Source: Cutibacterium porci (GTDB taxonomy: Bacteria; Actinomycetota; Actinomycetes; Propionibacteriales; Propionibacteriaceae). From it: 64,000 nt of DNA. Location of the stretch: NCBI RefSeq assembly GCF_009696315.1, contig NZ_VUMG01000004.1, forward strand, positions 177,330-241,329, read 5' to 3'. Positions within the stretch are counted from its first letter, which is position 1; each line of letters starts with the position of its first letter. The notes beneath the pieces are model-generated. The model did no database searches, was not told the DNA's origin, and was given only the letters and a program-made list of their open reading frames with translations. The position numbers were made by a program, and so were the translations under genes. Below, one piece after another: positions 8,197 to 18,800 of the stretch.

Positions 8197-11100
8197 CGCC
8201 CTGATCGTCGTCGAAGATTGGATCAGCGAGCACTTCTTTACCACTGACGCGCGCAAAGAATCCTTCCAGAAGCTCGTGCTGGATCGCCGCAAGCAGTGGG
8301 ACGGCGAGGACATTGCGACGACACGGTCACGGTTCACCGGACAGGCCAGCAAGCTCGCGACGATGCTTGCCGCGCTGTACTCCGACGATCTCGACGAGGC
8401 AGCGAAGGCCGAGGCTACTGAGCAGGCCCACGAGGTGTTGCTGCGCGTGCTGGGGTACTTGACCGGTGAGTTCCGCATCCGCCGCGACGGGCCAGTGCGA
8501 TGGTTCTCGACAGCGGGTGTCGAGCAGTCGGCACTGGCCGTCGTCACAGCCAAGCCGGTAGAGACCCCCGACCAGCTCATGGTCAAGGACGCTCGAACTC
8601 TCTGGACACCGTGGCGGCCGTCGGAAGATGCCCCGGATAGCGAGGAGGTGCACTCGGCGAGCCGGCTGGTAAGCACCCTGTTCGCTCCCAAGGAGGGGCC
8701 AAGCTTCGCCCTCGTCATGGCCGGCCGCTGGCTCGTGGTTGCCGAAAAGGGGCGGTGGCCCGAGGGGCGGTATCTAGCCGTCGACGTGCAGACCGTCGCG
8801 GAGCGGGCTGATCTCAAGAGGGGCGGCGAGGTCGACCGGGCTCTCACCTGCATTGAGGCGAGGTCGCTGGCTCCCGACGCCGACGGCAAGGTGTGGTGGA
8901 CCGAGGCGCTGGAGGAGTCGATTAAGCACACCGTTGGGGTGAGCCAGGACCTGCGCGAAGGGGTCCGCGAATCCATCGAGATCATCGCCAACGAAGTCGT
9001 GGACCGCCGTCGCCAGCAGGGACTCAGCCCGTTGCCCTCAGACCAGGCTCAGCCTTTGGCGATGCAGTCACTACGCTTCCTCTACCGGATCCTCTTCCTA
9101 CTCTATGCCGAGGCCTCCCCCGAGCTGGGAGTATTACCGGTAGGTGCCCCCGAGTACGACGCTGGGTATTCCCTTGACCGGCTGCGCGAGTTGGTGCAAG
9201 TGCCGTTGGTCACCGAGCAATCCATGCGCGGTACACATTTTTATGAAAGTTTGGGGACTCTCTTTCGGCTCGTCGACCAGGGGCATCTGGAGGACGCTCA
9301 CGACGCTACGAGAGGGCTGTCATTCCACAGTTTGCGTGCTGATCTTTTCAGCTCAAAGGCCACTGCTCTCATCGACGACGTCGGCCTGGGTAATCAGGCC
9401 CTTCAGCACGTGCTCCAGCGGCTGCTGCTGACCAAGGAGCAGCATGGCAAAAAGGGCCGGGAGCGCGGTTACATTAGCTATGCCGAGCTGGGCATCAACC
9501 AGCTGGGCGCCGTGTACGAAAGCCTCATGAGCTACACCGGGTTCTTCGCCACCGAGGACCTCTACGAAGTCGCCCACGACGGCAACCCGGAGAAAGGCTC
9601 GTGGGTGGTGCCACTGGATCGAGCCTCCAGCGTCGCCGACAAGGACTTCGTACTGGTCGAAGACGACCAGGGCCGCCTAGAGCCGCGCATCTACCGGCGG
9701 GGACAGTTCGTCTTTCGGTTGTCGGGCCGGCAGCGTCAACAGTCGGCGAGCTACTACACCCCAGAAGTACTGACGAAGTTTACCGTCTCTCAGGCGTTGG
9801 AACAGCTCATCGACGACACCACCACCGCCGAGGAGATCCTGGGCTTGAGCGTCTGCGAGCCTGCCCTGGGGTCGGGGGCGTTCGCTATCGAGGCTGTGCG
9901 TCAGCTCGCAGCAGAGTACCTGAAGCGCAGGCAGGACGAGCGTGGCTGCACCATCGATCCCGAGGATTACCCCGCTGAGCTACAACGGGTCAAGGCCTAC
10001 CTGGCGTTACACAACGTCTACGGGGTCGACCTCAATGCGACCGCAGTGGAGTTTGCCGAAATCACCCTGTGGCTCGACACCATGGCCAAAGGTTTGGACG
10101 CACCATGGTTCGGATTGCGGCTGCGTCGGGGCAATTCACTCATCGGTGCTCGCCGCGCCGTGTATCGAAAAGATGAGGTGACGTCGAAGGAGTGGCTGCG
10201 CACCCCGCCCACCGATGTGCCGCTTGACGATCTCAATCACCGCATCGAGGCCGACGACTATGGCCCCACGAAGGCGGACGGACGCATCCCGCACTGGCTG
10301 CTACCGGGGGCCGGGTGGGGCGCGACCGCTGATTCTCGCCAGGCCAAGCAGCTTGTTCCTGACCGCGTTGCCGCCGTCAAGAAGTGGCGCAAGCAGATGC
10401 GGACCAAGCCGACGAAAACTCAGCTGGAAACGCTGGTCGACATCGGTCGCCAGGCCGAGGAGTTGTGGGCGATGGCGCTGCGTCGCCTTATGGTGGCCGA
10501 GCAGCAGACCCGACGCGAGATCACGGTGTGGGGACGAGAGGCGACGACGACGAAGTCGGCGGTCACTCGAGAGCAGGTCGAGCAGTCTCTTGCCGACTCC
10601 AATGGGGCGTATCGTCGGCTGCGGCGAGTCATGGATGCCTGGTGTGCCCTGTGGTTTTGGCCGCTGACGGCCGAACCCGTTGCCCCGCCCAGCTGGGAGG
10701 AGTGGATCGACGCCTGCCAGATGATTATTGGCAGCCAAACCCAGATCCGCCTGAAAAGCACCGCGAAGCGTTACGACGACGATGCCCAGCAGCAGTTGGC
10801 CCCAGCCGACCAGTGGCAGGCCTTGGCCGAGCAGGAAAGCTGGGTTATCGCTGCCGGCGGCGCCGACTCTGTGGACACTGCGCTGGAACGTCACCCGTGG
10901 CTACGGGTGTGCGAGGAGGTTGCCAAGGAGCAGGGCTTCTTCCACTGGCAACTCGACTTTGCACCGGTCTTCGCCCAGGGCGGCTTCGATCTGCAGGTCG
11001 GGAATCCGCCGTGGGTGCGACCCATCCTGGACATGGATGCTCTCTTCGCAGAAGGGGACCCATGGTGGCAGTTGGCAGGGAAGGCTTCCGAGGAAGCTCG

Positions 11101-12841
11101 CGAACAGCGACGCACGGACACTCTCGCCCTGCCCGGTCTCACCGACTCGGTGTGCCGGGGCATCGCTGACGTCTCTGGGACAAGCTCATTCGTCGGGGAC
11201 GCCACAAACTATCCCCTGCTGCAAGGCTTGCAACCCGACCTCTACCGGTGCTTCATGTGCCAGACATGGGCGCACATGTCTGGACGGGGCACTGTCGGGC
11301 TGGTACACCCCGAAACCCATTTCACCGATGAGAAGGCCGGGCATCTGCGCGAGGAGACCTACCCGAGGCTGCGTCGGCACTGGCAGTTCGTCAACGAACT
11401 CAAACTCTTCGATGAAGTGCATCATCTGGTCACTTATGGAGTCCACGTTTATGGTTCCCCCGCGCAACCGCACTTCCTTCAGGCAAGCGCCCTCTATCAT
11501 CCCGACACGGTCGTGGGCTCGCTGCGCCACGACGGGTCAGGTGAGGCACCCGGATTCAAGGTTGATGGGCACTGGGATCAGCGCCCCCACGCCGAGCGCA
11601 TCGAGGTGGTCACCGACGAGACCCTCGCCACGTGGCGCGACGTCCTTGACCCCGGCCTTGAGGCGCCACGACGGACGCGGATGCTCTACACCGTCAACCG
11701 CGACGTAGCGCAGACCCTACGACAATTGTCCGACGCGCCACGCTTTGAGTCCCTCCACCTCCGGTTCTCCCCTGGATGGCACGAAAAGAACGACCGCACC
11801 AAGGGGTACTTCGTCCAGCAGTGGGGAGCCCCCGATTCCTGGGATGATGTCATCCTTCAAGGCCCGCACCTTCACGTCGCGACGCCGTTCTTCAAAGCAC
11901 CGAACCCGACCATGAAACACAATCAGGACTGGTCTGCGGTCGACCTGGAGACCCTTCCTCCCGACGCCATTCCCGTCACCTCGTACAAACCGGCTGGAGA
12001 CCGGGCCCGTTACGACGCCGACTACACCCACTGGGACGACGACCCGGCCCGCGACCACTACCGTCTGGCATGGCGTGCGATGGCGGCAAATACTGGTGAG
12101 CGCACCCTCATCCCAGCCATCATTCCACCTGGCACAGCACACCCTAATGGAGTGTTCTGCGTAGGAGGTGCTGACAATCGGATTCTCACCGCCTGCGCAG
12201 GGTTCGCATCAAGTCTTCTCCTTGACTTTTCTGTTCGCGCCGCCCCCAAAAGCGGCATCTACCAAGCTGTGTTCGACCGGCTTCCTGCACCGTGCCAACG
12301 CCATCCGCTGCTGCCAAGACTTCTCCTGCGCACCCTTCGTCTCAACTGTCTTACAGACGCCTACGCCGACCTGTGGGCCGAGTGCTTCGACCCAGCCTTC
12401 ACTTCCGACTCGTGGACCATCGACCGTGCCACGACTGCCTTGGGGAATGTTGGCCCCGAATGGACGCCGGGGACCCCGTTGCGTCGAGCGGTTGATCGGC
12501 GTCAGGCCCTCGTCGAGATCGACGCCCTTGTGGCTCTCATGCTCGGGGTCACCGCCGACCAGTTGTGCACCGTGTACCGCACCCAGTTCGCCGTTCTATA
12601 CGGGTACGACCATGAGCAGTACTTCTACGACGCCCACGGCCGCCTCGTGCCGAACCAGGTGCTCAAGGTGTGGCGGAAAAAGGGTGACGCGATCACCAGC
12701 GACGAACGCACCCACACCAACGACGCGGATAACACGTACGTCTACGACCTGCCGTTTCAGACCTACGACCGTGAAGATGACATGCGCGTCGCCTACGCTG
12801 AGTTTGAGCATCGCCTGAAGACCCAAGGACCTGAGACATGA
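8183..12841 (+). CDS. Large N6-adenine DNA methyltransferase, DrmMI/Eco57I-like
   Basis: A 1552-residue protein. The class I methyltransferase core starts with the SAM-binding motif EPALGSGAF (559-567), then VYGVDLNATAVEFAEITLWL (motif II region) and the catalytic NPPW (941-944), which specifies amino-group methylation of adenine. An unusually long insertion of some 375 residues separates motif I from NPPW. About 550 helical residues precede the core and about 600 follow, presumably for DNA recognition. Size and layout fit Eco57I/PglX/DrmMI-type enzymes of phage-defence operons. The ATG at 8183 has GAGGAG 8 bases upstream and overlaps the preceding gene by 14 bases; the downstream gene overlaps by ATGA. 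I see no clear nuclease motif within it, so a self-contained type IIG enzyme is less likely but not excluded. It would mark host DNA. Confidence 0.88.
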   Translation: MPSSDALIVVEDWISEHFFTTDARKESFQKLVLDRRKQWDGEDIATTRSRFTGQASKLATMLAALYSDDLDEAAKAEATEQAHEVLLRVLGYLTGEFRIRRDGPVRWFSTAGVEQSALAVVTAKPVETPDQLMVKDARTLWTPWRPSEDAPDSEEVHSASRLVSTLFAPKEGPSFALVMAGRWLVVAEKGRWPEGRYLAVDVQTVAERADLKRGGEVDRALTCIEARSLAPDADGKVWWTEALEESIKHTVGVSQDLREGVRESIEIIANEVVDRRRQQGLSPLPSDQAQPLAMQSLRFLYRILFLLYAEASPELGVLPVGAPEYDAGYSLDRLRELVQVPLVTEQSMRGTHFYESLGTLFRLVDQGHLEDAHDATRGLSFHSLRADLFSSKATALIDDVGLGNQALQHVLQRLLLTKEQHGKKGRERGYISYAELGINQLGAVYESLMSYTGFFATEDLYEVAHDGNPEKGSWVVPLDRASSVADKDFVLVEDDQGRLEPRIYRRGQFVFRLSGRQRQQSASYYTPEVLTKFTVSQALEQLIDDTTTAEEILGLSVCEPALGSGAFAIEAVRQLAAEYLKRRQDERGCTIDPEDYPAELQRVKAYLALHNVYGVDLNATAVEFAEITLWLDTMAKGLDAPWFGLRLRRGNSLIGARRAVYRKDEVTSKEWLRTPPTDVPLDDLNHRIEADDYGPTKADGRIPHWLLPGAGWGATADSRQAKQLVPDRVAAVKKWRKQMRTKPTKTQLETLVDIGRQAEELWAMALRRLMVAEQQTRREITVWGREATTTKSAVTREQVEQSLADSNGAYRRLRRVMDAWCALWFWPLTAEPVAPPSWEEWIDACQMIIGSQTQIRLKSTAKRYDDDAQQQLAPADQWQALAEQESWVIAAGGADSVDTALERHPWLRVCEEVAKEQGFFHWQLDFAPVFAQGGFDLQVGNPPWVRPILDMDALFAEGDPWWQLAGKASEEAREQRRTDTLALPGLTDSVCRGIADVSGTSSFVGDATNYPLLQGLQPDLYRCFMCQTWAHMSGRGTVGLVHPETHFTDEKAGHLREETYPRLRRHWQFVNELKLFDEVHHLVTYGVHVYGSPAQPHFLQASALYHPDTVVGSLRHDGSGEAPGFKVDGHWDQRPHAERIEVVTDETLATWRDVLDPGLEAPRRTRMLYTVNRDVAQTLRQLSDAPRFESLHLRFSPGWHEKNDRTKGYFVQQWGAPDSWDDVILQGPHLHVATPFFKAPNPTMKHNQDWSAVDLETLPPDAIPVTSYKPAGDRARYDADYTHWDDDPARDHYRLAWRAMAANTGERTLIPAIIPPGTAHPNGVFCVGGADNRILTACAGFASSLLLDFSVRAAPKSGIYQAVFDRLPAPCQRHPLLPRLLLRTLRLNCLTDAYADLWAECFDPAFTSDSWTIDRATTALGNVGPEWTPGTPLRRAVDRRQALVEIDALVALMLGVTADQLCTVYRTQFAVLYGYDHEQYFYDAHGRLVPNQVLKVWRKKGDAITSDERTHTNDADNTYVYDLPFQTYDREDDMRVAYAEFEHRLKTQGPET

Positions 12842-15800
12842 GTGAACTCGTCGCCTCAAAGCAGGCGGCCGAACTGCAGACCGCCTTGCTGGATTACCTC
12901 ACGACCACCTTCGCACTGTCCGATGCCGATGCTCAGCGCGCACTCGATGAGTTCCTGCGCGACCCCGACGACGGCATCTTCAAAGGGCCTTACCTGCGTA
13001 CCCGGATGCCTTTTGCCCCAGCACCCAAATACTCGGCCGACCAGCTCACCTGGATGCCCGAGGGTTTTGCGCCATACAGCCACCAGGCTAGGGCTTTCGC
13101 CCGTCTCAATTCGGCGTTGGGCCGTCCGCGTCCGACTCTCGTCACTACCGGCACCGGCTCGGGCAAGACGGAGGCTTTCCTACTTCCGATCCTTGACCAC
13201 GTCGTCCGGGCCCGCCACGACGGTGTCGGCGGCACCAAGGCGCTCATCCTTTACCCGATGAACGCGTTGGCCAACGATCAGGCTCAGCGTCTGGCCAACC
13301 TCATAGCCACTGACGGGCAGCTCACCGACGTCACCGCCGCGATCTACACCGGTGAGCAGGAGTCATCTCGCACCACCGTCGACGGTCTCATCACCGATCG
13401 GGCCGTTATTCGCGACACCGCCCCCGACATTCTGCTCACCAACTACAAGATGCTCGACCAGCTCCTGCTGCGCCACGAGGACCAGCGCATCTGGCAGCAG
13501 TCAGCCGAATCGCTGCAATACCTCGTCCTAGACGAATTCCACACCTACGACGGGGCTCAAGGCACCGACGTCGCCATGCTGCTGCGTCGACTCGGCCTGG
13601 CCCTCAAGTCGTACTGGCCAGAGCGCGGTAGCCAGGCTGACACCCACACCGCCGAGGAATGGCAGCGTCCACTCGGGCGCATCACCCCGGTTGGCACCTC
13701 GGCAACCCTGGGCACAGCCGAGCAAGCGTCCACGACTGTGACAGCAGACGCGTCCTCCCCAGACCTTGAGCGTTCCGGCAACATGGTGTCCTTCGCCACT
13801 ACGGTCTTCGGTGAACCCTTTGATGCCAGCTGTGTCGTCACCGAGTCCCGCAGAGATGTCGATGACTGGGCCGGTGACGCGCAAGCACGCCTTCAGCACG
13901 ACGGAGTCGAACCATGCGCCGTCAACGCCCTCATGGTGACCGATGTTCTCGACGCCGTCGCAGGCAAGTCCCCTGACGAGGCGTGCACCATATTGCTGAC
14001 CAGCCTGTATGAATATGAGGGGGATCCAACCGGTCGCAACCATGCATCGAGCCATGATGACCTCGTCACGCTCGCCAAGGGTCACCCGTTCATCCGGGAA
14101 TTCCTGAAAGCCACCGCCGATGCGACTCACGTTCGCGATCTCGCCGACCGTCTGCTGCCGGGAGCCTCTCGCCAGGACGACCCCCGCGTCACCTTTCTGC
14201 TGGAGCTGATAGGCGCCCTCGGGCACCTGCGTGCGCTGCCTGACCGTGACATGCCAAGCACCGAGACTCACCTGTGGATTCGCGAGCTCAGCCGCATCGA
14301 CCGGGACGTCTCGACTGCCACCAACTTTCGCTGGAGTGACGACGGCACCCTGGTAGGTCATGTGACCGACGACGGCACCGAGCCGGGAGTCGTCGCCTTG
14401 CCAGCGGTGTACTGCCGTCGCTGTGGCCGCAGTGGATGGGGCGTCCAGCTCGCCAGCACCGGCTACAACCTCAGCGCCAATGATGACAGCATCAGACGAA
14501 TCCACGCGGCACACGAAGGGCGTTTCCGAGCCTTGCTCTCGGCCCCGCGAGAGGGGGCTCGCGCCGTCGACACGGGCGAGGCAGTAGCCTCACTGTGCTG
14601 GTTCGACACCGTCAATCGGTGCCTCGATCACCACATTCCCGACGCTGACAGCCCCGAGTACCGCAACGGCGTTCTTCTGCCCGTCCTCACCCAGACCGGC
14701 CAGGACGCTGACAAAGACGCCAAGAACGACGTCTGCCCTAGCTGCGGAGCCAAGGACGCCATTCGTTTCCAAGGATCGGCCATCGCAACACTGCTGTCGG
14801 TAAACTTATCTACCCTGTTCGGCAGCGACGACCTCGATGAAAAGAAGGCACTCGTCTTCACCGACTCTGTCCAGGATGCCGCCCACCGTGCAGGATTCAT
14901 CTCGGCACGTTCCCACGCCCTCACCCTGCGCGCGATCCTGCGCAGCTCCATCAGCGACGAGCCCGCCACGATTCCCGAACTCGTCAGCACCGTGCTCAAC
15001 GACGCTGACGACTCGTTCAAGCGCTACCGGCTGCTGCCCACCGAGCTCGCCGAACAAACGAACTTCAGAGACTTCTGGCGCTCGGGCCGCGACGCGATAG
15101 TGCCGAAAGCGACTCTCGCCCGAGTCCGTGATCGTCTCACCTTCGACACGATCCTCGAACTTGGCCTCCAGAGCAGATATGGGCGCACTCTAGAACAGAC
15201 CGGCTCGATCTGCGTCGAGGTGGAGGCCGGGTCTTTTACTGACATGGCCGGCATAGGTCGGAAAGCCCTGGGACACCATGAGGACAACCTCGTGGGGGCC
15301 CTCGCCGGCCTGACCGACTCCACGGTGGTGGCGTGGGTTCGCGGGGTTTTGGAACGCATCCGCACTCAGGGAGGTATTCACCACCCATGGCTGGAGACCT
15401 ACCTGGAGCACGACGGTGCGCGGTGGTACCTATGGGGAGGACGCCGTAAAAGTGACGGAATGCCCGCCTTCCCGCCGGGCCGTTCTGCCCCTGCTTTTCC
15501 GCGAGTCGGCGGCCAGCGCGTCCGCCACGAACAGCTCGACAATGTCACCGACGGCCAGAGTTGGTATGCCCGGTGGACTGGACGAGTGCTGGGAGTTTCC
15601 CCTGGTCATGGCGCTCGGTTGGCCAGGTCACTGCTGGAATGCTTGAGGCACGACGGTGTCTTGACGGCGATGACGACGCAGGCCCAGGCGACCGTCTATG
15701 GGATTCCCCATGAGAAGATCGTGGTGCGGGCGACCCGCGATGAGGAATTGCTCAACCGCACCATTGTGCTGCGCTGTGATCTGTGCCAGGCCGTGCACGC

Positions 15801-18800
15801 AGGCAGCCCCGACACCATACGTCAGCTCAGCAATGCTCCATGCCTCAATGGGAATTGCGGCGGGCACCTGACCCCCGCGCCGATGGCACCAGACAACTTT
15901 TATCGCGGCTTTTATCGCACCGGTGACCCGCGACGCATCGTCGCCCGCGAGCACACCTCGATGCTTTCAGACCAACAGCGGCTGGAATACGAGAACGGCT
16001 TCAAGGCTGGCTCGACGGATCCCTCGGCACCCAACGTCCTCGTCGCCACACCCACCCTTGAGATGGGTATCGACATTGGCGACCTGTCGACGGTGTTCCT
16101 GTCATCGTTGCCACGCAACGTAGCCAACTACGTACAGCGAGTTGGTCGAGCTGGCCGCGCGACAGGCAGCGCCCTCGATGTCACCATGGTCAGGGGTCGT
16201 GGCGAACACCTGCCCCGGTTGGGCGATCCGACGTCGATGATTAACGGCCAAGTGCGTCCTCCGGCAACCTACCTCAGCGCTGGGGAGATTCTGCGCCGAC
16301 AGTATGTGGCACATCTTGGTGACGAGTTAGCCCGCGACCCCAACGCCGTGCATCCGCATACCTCGGGTGCTGCCATGAACGGCGACGACGGTGGCTTCCT
16401 CGCCACCCTCGTCGACCATGCCGAAGCCCACGCCGACGAGCACGTGGATCGCTTCTTATCGACCTTTGCACACCTGCGCGCCGATTCTATCAAGGACCTT
16501 CGCGCCTGGGCTACCCCGGTGGATGGTCCACGCACCAGCGGGCTTGCCAGACAGGTGTTCGCCGCTGCTACCCGGTGGGCGCAAACCTTAGAGGAGCTGG
16601 AGCATCGACGCACGACTATTGCAGCAAGTCTGCCCGAGCTGCGCCAGAAGGCGGACATCCCCAACGCCGGAGAAGATGACCGTCGCGCTTGCGCAGACGC
16701 CGAGGCGACCATCGCATGGATCCGTAAACTAAAGGGAAAAGAGACCCAGGAATACTGGATCGCTACCTTGGAGGAGTACGGGCTCTTCCCCAACTACACC
16801 CTCGTCGACGACTCAGTGGAACTCGACGTGAGCCTGAGTTGGTACGACCCTGACGAGCACCGTTACCAAGACGAGACGGCATCGTTCTCGCGGGGAAGCG
16901 CTGCGGCGTTGCGAGATTTCGCCCCCGGAGCGACGTTCTATGCCCTGGGCCACGCCATCACTATTGACGCAATCGACCTCGGACGAGATGGCGAATCCAT
17001 CCACACCCTGGCAGTGTGCCCTTCGTGCGGATATACCGTCGATCAACGCCTCGAAGGCACTCCGGCGGCGTGTCCGCGATGCCACGATCACGGCATCGCG
17101 GACACGGGACAGCACCTGGAGGCCGTGGAGCTGACGCGCACCTCGGCTGCCATCAAGCGAGACGAGTCACGCATCGACGACGCCATCGAGGAGCGTGTCC
17201 GAACGAACTTCACCGTCGTACCAGCCGCAGACATTGACCCCTCACGGGTTCACAGTGAATGGTATGTGCAGGACACCGAATTTGGCGCTCGATACCTCGA
17301 CCGGATGGACCTGCGCTGGATCAACCTCGGCAAGGAGGCGCCCAGTGCCCCACGTCGGCAGGTGGCTGGTTTCGAATGCCATACTCCCCTCTTCCGCGTC
17401 TGCGAAGGCTGCGGACACCTCGACCGCACTACCGGAACCAATCACCGCTCCGAGCATCGGCCGTGGTGCCGCTACCGCGACGACCTCGACGAGCATGTAC
17501 GCACAGTCGCGCTCACCAGGTCCCTGACAACTCAAGCCGTCGTCCTACCGTTGCCAGCCTCGATTGTCACCGGCGACATGTTCGCGTTACCGAGTCTGCG
17601 CGCAGCACTCCTACTCGGACTACGCGAGCAATTCGGTGGGACTCCCGACCACCTCGGCATCATGGCGATCAAAGAACCCGTCGACGGCAGAACCCGCGAC
17701 GCGTTGCTGCTGCACGATCTCGTTCCAGGCGGTACCGGCTATCTCGCTGAATTCACTGATCCCCAGAATGTGTGGGAAGCGCTGCGACGCGCCTTCGAAA
17801 TCGTGCGCGACTGCCAATGCAAAGATGAGGAGCGCCTCGCGTGCCACCGCTGCCTGCTACCGCTGGCGTCCGCCCGCGACGCCCGATACGTCTCACGCGC
17901 CAAAGCCGAAGATTGCCTCAAGGTTCTCATGGGGCTAACTGACGGCGATACGCCTAGTGACCACATGACCTGGGAGATCGTCACCACGCCTGCCACGATC
18001 AGCTCTGACGACGAGTCCTATCTGGAGTCACGTTTCCGAGAATCCTTCATGGCTCTTGCACGCAGGCTCAACGCGACGGTATCCCAAAACTATGGGCCCG
18101 GCGGCAACGTCATCAACGTACGCATCGGGCAAGTGCTATACACCCTGCAGCCTCAAGTATCCATGCCCGGCTGCAAACCCGATTTCGTCCTGCGCGGCGG
18201 TGGCCGTCCAGATCTGGCAATATTCACCGATGGGGCGACCTTCCACGCCACCCCGGCACACAACCGGGTGCGCGACGACGCCGAGAAGCGCGCTGGGCTC
18301 CGCAATCTTGGGGTCGAGGTGCTGGCGGTCACGTTAGACGACGTCAATGATTTCGAGGCCAAGCGTGAACCAGCCGCACCCGCATGGTTCAACGCCTCAG
18401 CGTCGTCAAAGCTCATTGGCCTGTATGACTACACCTCTGACGCCGTGCGAGCCATCACTGGTGGGCCTTTCGCGCTCTTGGAGTACTGGATGCGGGGAGA
18501 GCCGCTGGAGGCTCTCACGCACTTCACCTCAGCCATCCCGATGTTCTTTTCGACGAATAACCCCCCAGATGGCTACGTCGATCCCGCGATACCCATTGCC
18601 GCTGTGAAACAGACAGATCTTATCGACAGCCAGCAAGCCGACCCTGGGACTGTACGCACCTGGTGGCGGCAGGACGGCCCCTTGAGTATTCGGACCCGAC
18701 TACGAACGAGCAGTTTTCCCCCAGATAGCGACATCTGCGTTGTTCTCGACGACGATGCCGTCACTAGCGCCGAGTTCACGCACGCGTGGCATCAATGGCT

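Noticed and set aside
7900..8991. 363-residue minus-strand frame
   Set aside because: Antisense shadow across the helicase/methyltransferase junction; Ser/Thr/Arg-rich composition.
13528..14514. 328-residue minus-strand frame
   Set aside because: Antisense shadow of the DUF1998 helicase.
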